From positions 6,477,912-6,541,911 of the forward strand of contig CM066920.1 in NCBI GenBank assembly GCA_033964015.1: 64,000 bases of DNA, given 5' to 3'. Source of the stretch: Scolanthus callimorphus. Lineage: Eukaryota > Cnidaria > Anthozoa > Actiniaria > Edwardsiidae. Position numbers and translations under genes: made by a program. Below, piece after piece: positions 35,440-45,742 of this stretch (within the stretch, counting starts at the first letter, position 1; every line of letters begins with the position of its first letter). The notes under the pieces are model-generated. The model searched no databases. It saw only the letters and a program-made list of their open reading frames with translations, and was not told the DNA's origin.

Positions 35440-38400
35440 GTTCTTCTTCTTCTTCTTGTTCCCTTTTCTGGAGATTTGTCTCCACTAGGGCGTGTCTATT
35501 GTATCTAATAGACACAGGAACCTTGTCCTGTCCATCATTATTCTCCTGATCTGTTGTGCATCCATTTGAACATATTTCTCTAGGTTAGTCCATTTTGGAG
35601 CACGTTCGTCAAAAAGTATTTGTTTTCTGACATCACCATTGTCCATTCTACATATGTGGGCCAGGTACTTCAAGTGCTGTTGGACGCAGAATGTCCTTAT
35701 TGGCCGGGTACCGGTAATGCGCCGTAGATCCGCGTTAGATAGCTTGAAACGCCATCCCTTATCATCTTCAACCTCCTCATTACTGTCGTCCTTTATTCTC
35801 TTGTATCCCCCCTTCACCATCCGTCTCAAAAATCCATGCCATACACTTTCAATCTTCGTCTGCTCTTTCTCTGTCAACGGCCATATCTGCACGCTATAGA
35901 GAAGTCTGGAGCGAACGCATGCATTCAGAAACTTAGCTCTGGTTGACATCGTTATGTTATGATCTGTCAGGACATGCTTGAGGTCATTCCATTTTTCGAA
36001 TGCCGAGCCAATTCTCAGGCCAAGCGACTTAGCATTATCATTTGTGTTAGTGACTGTATATCCCAGATATCTGAAGCTTCTAACGTTTTTTATTTTGATG
36101 TTATTTACTTGAAGGAGGGTATCTCTGTTCTGAACATCCTCTTCTACGTTGAAAGCCATCGTTTCAGTTTTTGAGTATGACATTTGAAGGCCAAAGCGGG
36201 TGAAAGTCTGATCGTATATATTGAGGATTGTTTGCAGCTCCTCGATAGAGTCTGCAAATATAGCTTGATCGTCAGCATATAACAGTTCCGTTATTCTGCT
36301 CTCACCTCTTGCTTTTGATTTTCTCCGGAGTTCCCGTGGAGAAACCTCATTGGGAATACAATACTTAAAACTGAAACCAGTTTCAGGGTATAGCCTTAGA
36401 ACCTCGTGGCGGGCTATCCTAACGACGAAGTCCATGTACACATTGAAAAGAGTCGGAGACTCCATGGCCCCTTGTCTGCATCCGGCCTTGGTGTCAAACA
36501 GCTTAGTCGAGCCTTTGATGAATGCACTGGTATTAGTATATAAGGCTCGAAGGACTGCTATTATTTGGGGACACTTAAACCTGATTTCAAGGCATTTCAT
36601 CAGTGCATCCCGTGGTACCCAGTCGTATGCAGCTTTCAAATCAATGAAGGCTATAAATAACGGACTCCTGGACTTGCGAGACTTCTCAAGGACTTGTCGT
36701 AGTATGAAGATGGCATCATTAGTCGATCTATTTTCACGGAAGCCGTACTGTGATGACAGTAGAATGTATTCATAAGCATCCCGCAGTCTGTCAACGATTA
36801 TTGCAGATATCACTTTGGATAGAGTTGAGATGATACTAAGTCCTCTGTAATTTTCTGCTAGTGATCTCAGTCCGCGTTTATAGATACATGTGATGCTTGC
36901 TGTGAGCCATCGTGCAGGTACTTGGAGACATGTCCACACCAAATTCACTAAGACTACTAGGTATGTCAGCAGGTGCTCTGATGAAGCATATTTCAGATGT
37001 TCAGCATGGATTTCATCCGTACCCATACATTTACCATTCTTTAGCCTCTTCATTTCCGCTCTGATCTCATCTCTTCCTGGAACTGATATATCAACCTTGG
37101 GTAGGTCCTCTGGTGGTAGTACATATGGATAATCCTCTGGATGTTCTAGCTCAGGCTGTTGTTCGTAAGTCCGTGGACCAAAGTGTTCAGCAAAGTGATC
37201 CTCCAACTTGTTAATTGGTACCAGTATTTTGTTAGATTTTTCCAATGACGAGTGCTGTTTCATCAGCCTGAACTCTTCTTCGGCATTCCGGTGTTCGCTC
37301 GCTATGTTGATCTTCTCTGCCTTGGTTTTAAAGTAGTCATTTTTCAGCCTAACACGAAGTTTCTTTATTTCATCACCAAGGGTTCTTTTCTTCATGGGGT
37401 CTCTCTCTTCGTGTTGTTGTTGTAGGAGAAGTTGGTAATCTTTATCTACCCATGGTTTATCAACTGTCCTCTTCTCTACTGGTGGAACTGTATCTTTAGA
37501 GGCTTTTTTGATAGCATTGATGATGGATTTTTCCACGTCATCTATGTTTCGTGAGTCAGGTTGTTCCCTCATAAGGTCGTCAAGCTTGTTGTTATAGTTA
37601 GCTTGTACCACTGGATCATCTCTGAGATGTCTGACGTCCTGTTTCGGTTCGCGTGGTGGGTTCCTCATGAAGATGTGCCGTAATTTCTTCTTTGTTGGGA
37701 AACGAGCTAGCATTACGACTACTCGGTGGTCAGACTCAAATGGATGGCTCTGCATGGGGTATACACGGCAGTTTTTTGTAGCGCGTTTCACAAACCATTC
37801 GGAGATAATGTAGTCAAGCCTCCGCTTATAACCCAAGTTGGACACAAACGACCACCTGTGATCGTCAGATTTCGTGGCGAACATCGTATTAAGTATGAAT
37901 AAGTTGTTGGTTTCTGCTGTCTCTAATAACCGTGAACCATTGAAGCTGGTAGGTTCTGGGTCATGGAACTGGCCGATGGATTGCCATTTACTATGTTCGC
38001 AGTCTTTTCCGATTGTTGCGTTGAAATCACCAGCGACGATGACCTTGAATGATGGGTTTTCCTTTTTGACACGTTGTATTTCCTTGTGTAGCTTTTGATA
38101 AAATGCTTGCTTTGTAGATTCTGCATATTGCTCCGTCGGGCAATAACAATTAAGGATGGATAACTTAATTCCATGAACCTTCACCCTCACAATAGTTAGG
38201 CGGCCCTCTATTACGTGGTTGACATCTAATAACATGACATGGGGTGCGATGGCCACTGCAACCCCTGCTACAGCCGTTTTCATGCCATTATAAATCACCC
38301 GCCAGCCCTTTAATATTGGATCATCAAACATTATCACTCCTTCTCCTCTTTGCCTGACCTCTTGCATGCAGGATACATCATGGGATAGATTCTTGAATTG

Positions 38401-38515
38401 CATGACATAGTCGGCAAGCTTGCTTTCACATTTCCCTGTCCTCACATTAATGGTGCATAGCCGGAAATCATGATAGTTCTTCTTTTGATCGATGGCATCA
38501 TTAATTTACCTTATA
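35440..38515 (-). mobile_element. RTE-like non-LTR retrotransposon, one long ORF
   Basis: A single uninterrupted frame of about 986 codons (38445 down to 35485). An APE-type endonuclease comes first (Glu in MQEV at 29, GDFNAT at 139, SDHRVV at 238). Reverse transcriptase follows at about 455-760 (FIDLKAAYD at 600, GCRQGAMESPTLFN at 655, YADD at 723), and then a C-terminal domain with YLGYTVT and LLYSVQIW. Domain order and C-terminus suit the RTE clade better than CR1 or L2. The frame extends upstream of 38445 to a TAA near 38504 without a clear ATG, so the 5' end is probably truncated. The 3' end on the element strand is an AAG-type microsatellite (35443-35461). The open frame implies recent insertion. 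Confidence 0.85.
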
Positions 38516-39344
38516 TAGATTGGTATATGAATATAAATATAAATATAAATAGACACTAAAACAATAAATAGATATGTAAAATGTTTACACAACTCAACCC
38601 ATACGTACTTTCCTCGAGACGAAATACTGACTTCGCTCGTAGGGATAAGATTCCTTTTGCCTTTTCTATAAGCTCTTTCCCAGTATGAAAGAGGCTACTT
38701 CACAGACTGGTGCCAGTGCTCCGTTTGCTCACCCGGTCGCAAGACCAGGATCCCCGGGGTGTACCTGTCCTAATGACGGAGGTGGAGCTGGCTTGAGTGT
38801 GAGAGGCGTTTAGACCTACCAGGACTTATAAATGCCTTGTAGGCCTAGCAGTAGAACTGAGAGTTGCGCGTCACACAATTTACACCCCAGTTACAGTGCC
38901 TCGAGTCTCGGTAGAATTATCTGTTCAATACCAGTTGTTCTTGCTCCTGGCGCTTTGTGATTGGTTGTTGATTGTGCTGTAACAAGGCGGGATTTCTGTG
39001 CGTCACCATACTCAGGTTCTGAGCACATACAAGACTTCAGATTGTCATGGAAAATCTGATTGGCTCGTGGTTGCTAGGCACGACCTTTACAAGGGCGCTG
39101 TTGCTAAGTGCGCAAGCAAACTCGCATTTTGTAGAACCGATGGGGAAAATGTGCCCGGTTTGCTAACAAAGACATAAAAACAAGTCCCCAAAAAATAAAG
39201 AATTTTTTTTTTCTCCTGGGCGTGGAAAGAAGACGAGGTTTATCAATTTTATTTAGCGGACATGTTGCAAAGGGACTGAAAGTGCACACCCAGAACACCT
39301 TAGCATTGCTTAGAGAAATGAGGGGGATGTCAGTTACGTACGTG
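38516..39344. other. Gene-free stretch
   Basis: AAATAT-rich at 38525-38555 next to the LINE 5' end. No exon or RNA gene recognised after it. Confidence 0.5.
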
Positions 39345-39870
39345 TGGCTTGACAACGTCAGTAGGTGTGGCATGACGTCAATAGGTGTGGCATGACGTGT
39401 GTACTGACGTGCAGCATGACAACGTCAGTAGGCGTGGCATGACTACATCAATAGGTGTGGCATGACGTGTGTACTGACGTGCGGCATGACAACGTCAGTA
39501 GGCGTGGCATGATTACATCAATACGTGTGGCATGACGTGTGTACTGACGTGCAGCATGACAACGTCAGTAGGCGTGGCATGACTACATCAATAGGTGTGG
39601 TATGACGTGTGTACTGACGTGTGGTATGACAATGTCAGTAGGCGTGGCATGACTACATCAATAGGTGTGACATAACGTGTGTACTGACGTGTGGTATGAC
39701 TACGTCAGTAGGTGTGATAGGACTACATCAATAGGTTTGGTATGACGTGTGTACTGACGTGTGGTATGACAATGTCAGTAGGCGTGGCATGACTACATCA
39801 ATAGGTGTGACATAACGTGTGTACTGACGTGTGGTATGACTACGTCAGTAGGTGTGATAGGACTGCGCCA
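39345..39870. repeat. 70-bp tandem minisatellite, about 7.5 copies
   Basis: The phrase GTACTGACGTG recurs at 39401, 39471, 39541, 39611, 39681, 39751 and 39821, an exact 70-bp period. Each unit contains TGACGT and ACGTCAGTAGG words (half CRE-like) and two GGTGTGG or GCGTGGC words. The constant period shows recent unequal exchange. Confidence 0.9.
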
Positions 39871-41230
39871 CGTCCCACATGGAAACCAGCCGTTTTTACA
39901 CTTTTAGCCGTTTGTTCCTTTTAGAGGGTAAAATTCGAAAACTTGCAATTTGTTCCGGATAGGTACGTACCTGTTAGGGGTCCGTTCTAGCAAATAAATC
40001 AGCAAATGTTATGGTTTTATCAATATCACACTTGCTGGTAGCCTGAAATTCTGGCTAACTTGTTGGTACCTTTTAGGGGTCAAAATCAACTAAGCCACGC
40101 CCTTTTTGGTGGGGTAAAATCGGAAGTTCCCGACGAGCAGCCCCTCCCCTTAAATAGGGGATCCCCCCCGGCCGCTCTGGTTCCACGACAATTCTTTGTA
40201 CATGTACATAGTCGACTTGGTTTACCAGGCCAGCGTTTTGGTTCTTAATGTGTTCTATATATGTGCCACTCAGAGAAACAAGCTGTCTTGGCTGTATATC
40301 AACGGTTAAAAGCTACTCTAAAATTCGAGTTAAAAACAAAGTACAATTTTTTATTGGAGAAACTATACTACAAAATGTTACAATTAAATTGGTATTCACC
40401 GTGGGTATTTCGAGTGTTTATCTAGACCTAATATATAGATTTAGGCACTGCCTAAAAGCGGAGCTCCCAGTCAATTTTATGCCATTTATAAAGCTTGGCG
40501 TCATCGTTGATGTCTCTATGACGCGCACATCATTCATGAGACCACCTATAACCATTCTGAAGTTTCTCTGATGTAGCAGGCAGATGACCTGGGTTTCGTG
40601 TTTACAACGAAATGGAACATGTCCCAAAACTGTACTAGCTTCTACTAGAGCAGATTTCGTATGACTGTGAAAAGCGGCACGGAACCTGGCCTGCTGTAGA
40701 TAAGAATGGGGAAATCGCCCAGTCGCGGCACACGCGGTCACGTGGTCACGCGGTCACGCGGTCACGATCGCGGCGTGACACAACTTTGTCGTGACACTTT
40801 TTAAAGTCACGAAATCTGCTCTAGTAACTGGGATGGAAAATGACCCAACCAAGCACGGGTTTTTTTTAAAGGACTTTGAGAAAGTCTACTGGGATGGCGG
40901 TTTATAAGGAAACGTATTGCGAGAACCTGAAAATTATTATATAGATTACATGTACAAAATGGTCTGAAAATATTTTGGGCATAAGCAAATCGATTCTTTA
41001 AAATTAACCTTCTTGAAAAGTACGCTTGACTCTAGTCTAGGACAGGCCGAACACTTGCACTGCTTTCCGGACGTACGGGTTACCCTTAATTTTAATTTTT
41101 TTAAATTTTTGTTCTGTTCAGATCCGAAGTGTCACGAACTCTGCAGCTCACTGCAAGTTCTTCAGCTTGACTCTACGGACTCTGAGTCAACAACCCGGCC
41201 TTTACAAAATGCTGATCCGAACTACGGCCT
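39871..41230. other. Intergenic with one TA-flanked MITE
   Basis: Holds the MITE at 40648-40821. Nothing else recognised. An A/T-rich stretch at 41085-41110 precedes the GPCR-B 3' end. Confidence 0.5.
40648..40821. mobile_element. 174-bp TA-flanked MITE, GAGCAGATTTCG family
   Basis: GAGCAGATTTCGTATGACTG at the left, AGTCACGAAATCTGCTC at the right, and TA at both flanks. The interior is CG-rich with repeats of GCGGTCAC. Further copies lie at 56379-56556 and 60946-61133 (complete), and at 60126-60284 and 56640-56757 (partial). Confidence 0.75.
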
Positions 41231-42627
41231 TCAGACATGTGTTATACGTTTAAATGGGCGCAAGTCTTGATCATAGACGTTTACCAGACTAACAGAGCGA
41301 TTTCCTTCTTGTAAAGTGTACTGCAGTGAGAGCTTGCTGAGGTCCAATGAACCCTGTCGCTGTGATAGCTTTCGTCGTGCAGTCAGGCAGCCAATCCTAC
41401 GCAAGAACGTTGCGCACGCCTTTCTGTACACTGATGAAAGCACAACGTACAAGATAGGCGAGATGACTGACCTTAAGAAGGGGAGCCAACTTGCCAAGGC
41501 CAGCATCCCTTCGGATATCTGCACGTGGAAGGCTGCCTGGATTTCGATGACGTAATAAGGAAGCCAGCCAATCAGAGAGAGAAAAGAGAGAACGGTAAGC
41601 AACTTTAGAAATTGTGCATTGTTCTTGTCTCGCATTGCAAAATCTGTAGACTTCATGTCACGAAAGCGTGCCAGCCGGGTGGTGAATCCTGTTCTACGTC
41701 GAGCGTAGTGAGGGGGGGGTAACCTCTAGGCACCTAGTTAATCCAACGGGCGCATGCGCTCTATATTGAAAACCGCCTTCGATTATCTCAATCTTCGATG
41801 GGCTTCCTGTGGTCTCAGCTGGTACTTTATCTGCCGAGTCCTGCCTTTTAACCTCCTCTTGTAGTCTCTCTTGTAGAGTCTTCAGGGTTCCCGTCACTGC
41901 GTTCTTGGAATTAGCCAAAGCGATGAGAAGATTCTCAAAAGAAGAGCTTCTGCTGCTTGAGGCGTTTGAACTTTGAACTGTAGTGCGCTCAGGGTCATTC
42001 ATCTTGCATTCCGTCCTGTGGCGTAACCACTGCAGGCGCAAGCGATAGCGTCTCTGAGCTCTCAATCCAGCAAACGCAAGGCCTAAAGTGACAGCATTGA
42101 CAATGAATGCTACAGACCCCACGAAGAATGTATAACCAAGGTCTTCGACATCGCTGCTAGGTACATTATGCCAGCATGAGCGCAGAGACACTTGAGGCGC
42201 GAACGAGTTCCATTTGCCAAGCGGAGGCACGGAAATAACAAGTACCGGTACCCACAGAGTGAACATAAACACACGGAGTCCTCTTGATGGCTTTTGTACG
42301 CTGTGACAGCTGTGTCTGCAATAGAGCGTTAAGCAGAGGAGGGCGAAAATTGGCGCGAATAACGCGATGGTTTTGAAGAACCCTAGAGTTTTACACGCCG
42401 CTGGGTGTTCCCTTAGCCATGAGCTGTCGGTAGAAGCGGAGGCAAGACCTAGAAGAGGCCCAAAGATGACAGACAGCAGATCCAAGGCGACTAGAAAGGT
42501 GAAGTAACCAGTCTTGTATGTACAGGAGAAACGGGACACTGCAAGGGCACCAGCGTTGCCTAGGCAACCAAATATGGTGGCGATGACAAATATAGGAAGC
42601 TGCATTGAGAGCATTTGGCAAGCGGAT
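41231..42627 (-). pseudogene. Class A-like orphan GPCR, GPCR-B, frameshifted at a C8 run
   Basis: Acceptor TATTTTCAG ends at 42628; the first ATG is at 42614 (MLSMQLPIF), the same layout as GPCR-A. TM1 contains GNAG, TM3 ends LTLYCRHSC in place of DRY, and ECL2 has a Cys (RSCWHN). The post-TM5 motif NDPERTTVQSS matches GPCR-A. The frame then stops at 41694. TM6 (SLIGWLPYYV), TM7 (SVISPILYVVLSSVYRKA, with SPILY for NPxxY) and the tail continue in another frame to 41231. The two frames overlap at a run of eight C (+ strand G, 41712-41719), and a one-base length difference there would reconcile them. Given the homopolymer, a sequencing or assembly error is a strong alternative to true inactivation. 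Ligand unknown. Confidence 0.8.
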
Positions 42628-43318
42628 CTGAAAATACAAACACAAACCATCACTAGTACCATGAAAAGAAAGTAGACAAAGAAAGTAGACTAGCGCGCCA
42701 AATGCGCCTTTGTTTAGAATTACCATATGGGCATCGCCAAGAGAAAAGGGATCTTAGGCGGTGATTACAGGAGACCGGTACAAACTCATTACGATCTCAG
42801 TTCGTATCGGCTCTCATAAATTCTTTGCATGCGTTTACATGAGGCCGGGGCAAGCCTTGGTCCCCTTGGCCATCCTTTGTTTTTTGCTGGGGGGCAATTA
42901 AGCAGGTTTTTTCCCCCACACATGTTGACACTAAAAAACATTTCGCTGGGGGAGGGGGAGGGGGGGGCAACTGCCCCCTCTGTCCCCCTGCCAGCTACGG
43001 CACTGAATAAAGACATGGTGGCGACAACATAGTGCGTGTAGTTAATCTGTTCAGACGAACGACAGTTCTTGACGTGTTGCAATGCGCAGTTGAATTTTTT
43101 TATTGATAACTGCGCATTATAAATGCAATATGTTATTATTATTGTTTTGTGTTTGTGTACCTTTAGTAGAACACCAGAAAACAAAATACCCCTTAAATTT
43201 ACCTGGAAGGATTATTCGCCTCGTATATTATAAAAAAATATCAATAACGGTAAAAAAATAATAACAAATAGGAGTTTTCCGCGGTTTTCACTATTCTCTG
43301 CTCTCCTACTTCTATTTT
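42628..43318. other. Upstream of GPCR-B, no gene recognised
   Basis: Contains a CCCC/GGGG-rich patch (42895-42985) with the phrase CCCCTGCCAGCTACGGCACTG, a common fragment of short DNA elements. The 5'UTR exon implied for GPCR-B cannot be placed. Confidence 0.4.
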
Positions 43319-43769
43319 CCAATCGTTCTGGCGCCCCCCGTCATCAAAGTTTAAAGCGACAATAAAATTGTTCTTCGAACGTCTGATCAATTTTCAGGAC
43401 AATATCTGTTCTATCCAAAAACATTAACCAACCCTTAGCAACCAAAAAATATCTAACGGAGGAGCCGTAGAATCTATCGGATGATTTATATTATTTCCTG
43501 GGGACGGAGAAACTGGACTTTCTTCCGGACCAACAAACGCCGTTTCCAATCGTTCTGGCGCCCGTCAATCAAAGTTTAAAGCGACAATAAAATTGTTCTT
43601 CGAACGTCTGATCAATTTTCAGGATAATATCTGTTCTATTCAAAAACATTAACCAACCCATAGCAACCAAAAAATATCTAACGGAGGAGCCGTAGACTAT
43701 CGGATGATTTATATTATTTCCTGGGGACGGAGAAACTGGACTTTCTTCCGGACCAACAAACGCCGTTTG
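43319..43769. repeat. Recent tandem duplication, unit about 227 bp
   Basis: Two head-to-tail copies, 43319-43545 and 43546-43769, both starting CCAATCGTTCTGGCG and ending CCAACAAACGCCGTTT. They differ by only a few small indels and substitutions. No coding content. Confidence 0.85.
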
Positions 43770-44524
43770 GCGGCCATGGTGAAGAGTTCACATTGTGAAA
43801 ACAAAATTAAAAACCATGAAGTATAAACCTTCAAAAAAGTATTGCAGTTGCATGCGCTTACGAAAAAAAAATGTTTCTGATACATACCTGTTTGTTTATG
43901 CAATCACATAAGAGTCACCACCTTACAAAATCCTGGCGTACAAAGGACTGTCTACTGCTGCGAATGATTAAACCAAGCGTTAATTATACTAAACTAGAAG
44001 CTGTCTCTTTAGTTCGTTAATACAAGAGATGGTATGCCAGTTCCTGTATGGGAAAAACATGCCTTTATGCAAATCGTGCTATAAATGTCCTGAAGGACTG
44101 TAATATTAACCGATCGCAATGAGGCGAAACCTTACAAAGGATCACCTTTGATCACCATTAAATTCTCATTGGGTAAAAAACGCCATGACAAATTTACCCT
44201 TAATTATTGGTATTTTACATAGAGCAGTATAACGCAAAGCGGATATTTTAACGGGTGTCCTTGTGGTGTCCTTATAGGGCATCGATCGGCATGCTATGGC
44301 ATTCTCTGGTGACAGCCAGTGATGCATGCTGATCAGAACATGACTTTCCTCTCACTCGAAATTACTTGTATAGCGAAAAACAAATAAAGAGACTGATGTT
44401 GCATGCAGACGATCTGCGTATTTCAGTACTAATTTATTACCCTTTGCTAGGCATCTTAGGGCAAATTTTGAATTGATGCTTTGACCGATATAAGAGAACA
44501 AGATTTGTGGTGACCTTTCAGGCC

Positions 44525-45742
44525 ATGTGACAGGTGGTACAACAGTGATCACGTGGTAGCCATGTGATCGTCAGTTGGTACTAAACAACACAGTGATCAC
44601 ATGTTAAAGAAGTAAAGTAAAGTAACCGTGCTTATATAGCGCTTATCCTCGCGGCTCAAAGCGCTTTACATTAACGGATAACTCATCCTATAGAACCAGC
44701 TTTATAAACATGAGTGTGTGTTAGTATGGCGAGTTCTGTGACACAGAGGTTGGGCAACTTCCGACGGTCCTCGTGGTTCTTTAACGTCCCTCTGGTTCCG
44801 GTTAGTGTAGTGTATGCGAGAGACGGGGCCTACGGTTTAACGTCCTTATCCGAGAAGACGCGAAGGTCTAACCATTTGCAGATGTTAGAGCAAAGGCAGC
44901 ACCTTCTCCTCAATTATTAGAAAATACCCTGAGTGTTGGCCCGGCCAGGGTTTGAACTCCCGAACATAAGCCCGGCGCTCTACCACTGCGCTAACCGGTG
45001 ATCGTCAGGTGGTGCTGGACAATATAGTGATCACGTGATAGCCATGTGATCGCCAGGTGGTGCTGGACAACATAGTGATCACGTGGTAGCCATGTGATGA
45101 TTAGGTGATACTGGACAGCAGTGATCACGTGTTAGCCATGTGGTAGTCTGGAGGTACTGGACAAAGCAGTGATCACGTGGTAGCCATGTGATAGTCAGTT
45201 GGTACTGAATAACACCGGTTCCCGTGGTAGCCACGTGATAGTCAGGTGGTACTGGACAACACAGTGAGATCACGTGGTAGCCATGTGATAGTTGGTACTG
45301 AACAACGCTGTGATCACGTGGTAGCCATGTGAAAGTCAGTTGGTACTGAGCAACAGTGATCACGTGTTAGCCATGTGATAGGCAGGTGGTACTGGACAAC
45401 ACAGTGAGATCACGTGGTAGCCATGTGATAGTTGGTACTGAACAACGTAGTGATCACGTGGTAGCCATGTGAAAGTCAGTTGGCACTGAGCAACAGTGAT
45501 CACATGTTAGCCATGTGATAATCAGGTGGTACTGGACAAAGCAGGGATCACGTGTTAGCCACGTGATAGTCAGGTGGTACTGGACAACACGTCCACGTAC
45601 CAACACGGTACTAGATCGCGTGGTAGCCATATGATAGTTGGTACTGAATAGTGCAGTGATCACGTGGTAGTCATGTGATAGTCAGTTGGTACTGAGCAAC
45701 AGTGATCACGTGTTAGCCATGTGATAATCAGGTGGCTCTCGG
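44525..45742. repeat. 46-52-bp minisatellite with CACGTG core
   Basis: Unit approximates GTGATCACGTGGTAGCCATG plus TGATAGTCAGGTGGTACTGGACAACA. Units start near 45029, 45077, 45123 and 45171 and continue to 45742. The array is interrupted by a SINE (44604-44999). Each unit carries TGATCA and the E-box CACGTG. On the minus strand the last unit supplies the stop codon and 3'UTR start of the Cys-loop receptor gene. Confidence 0.85.
44604..44999 (-). mobile_element. tRNA-derived SINE inserted in the minisatellite
   Basis: Read on the minus strand, the head has an A-box (TTAGCGCAGTGGTAGAGCG) and a B-box-like GGGAGTTCAAACCC. The body follows, then a 3' end with GTAAAGCGCTTTGAG, GCGCTATATAAG and a tail of TTTAC repeats. 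It is about 390 bp. The 3' end resembles the tail at 5484-5640, suggesting that a common LINE mobilises both. Confidence 0.8.

Noticed and set aside
35639..38098. Open frames on the + strand within the LINE
   Set aside because: Shadows of the long minus-strand EN-RT frame; no independent similarity.
39345..39870. CRISPR-like array
   Set aside because: Head-to-tail minisatellite without unique spacers, in an intron-containing animal genome. The same applies to the arrays at 44525-45742 and 54225-54640.
41670..41745. A small intron reconciling the two GPCR-B frames
   Set aside because: The only GT...AG pair I find would be about 45 bp and joins in the wrong phase; a homopolymer indel is simpler.
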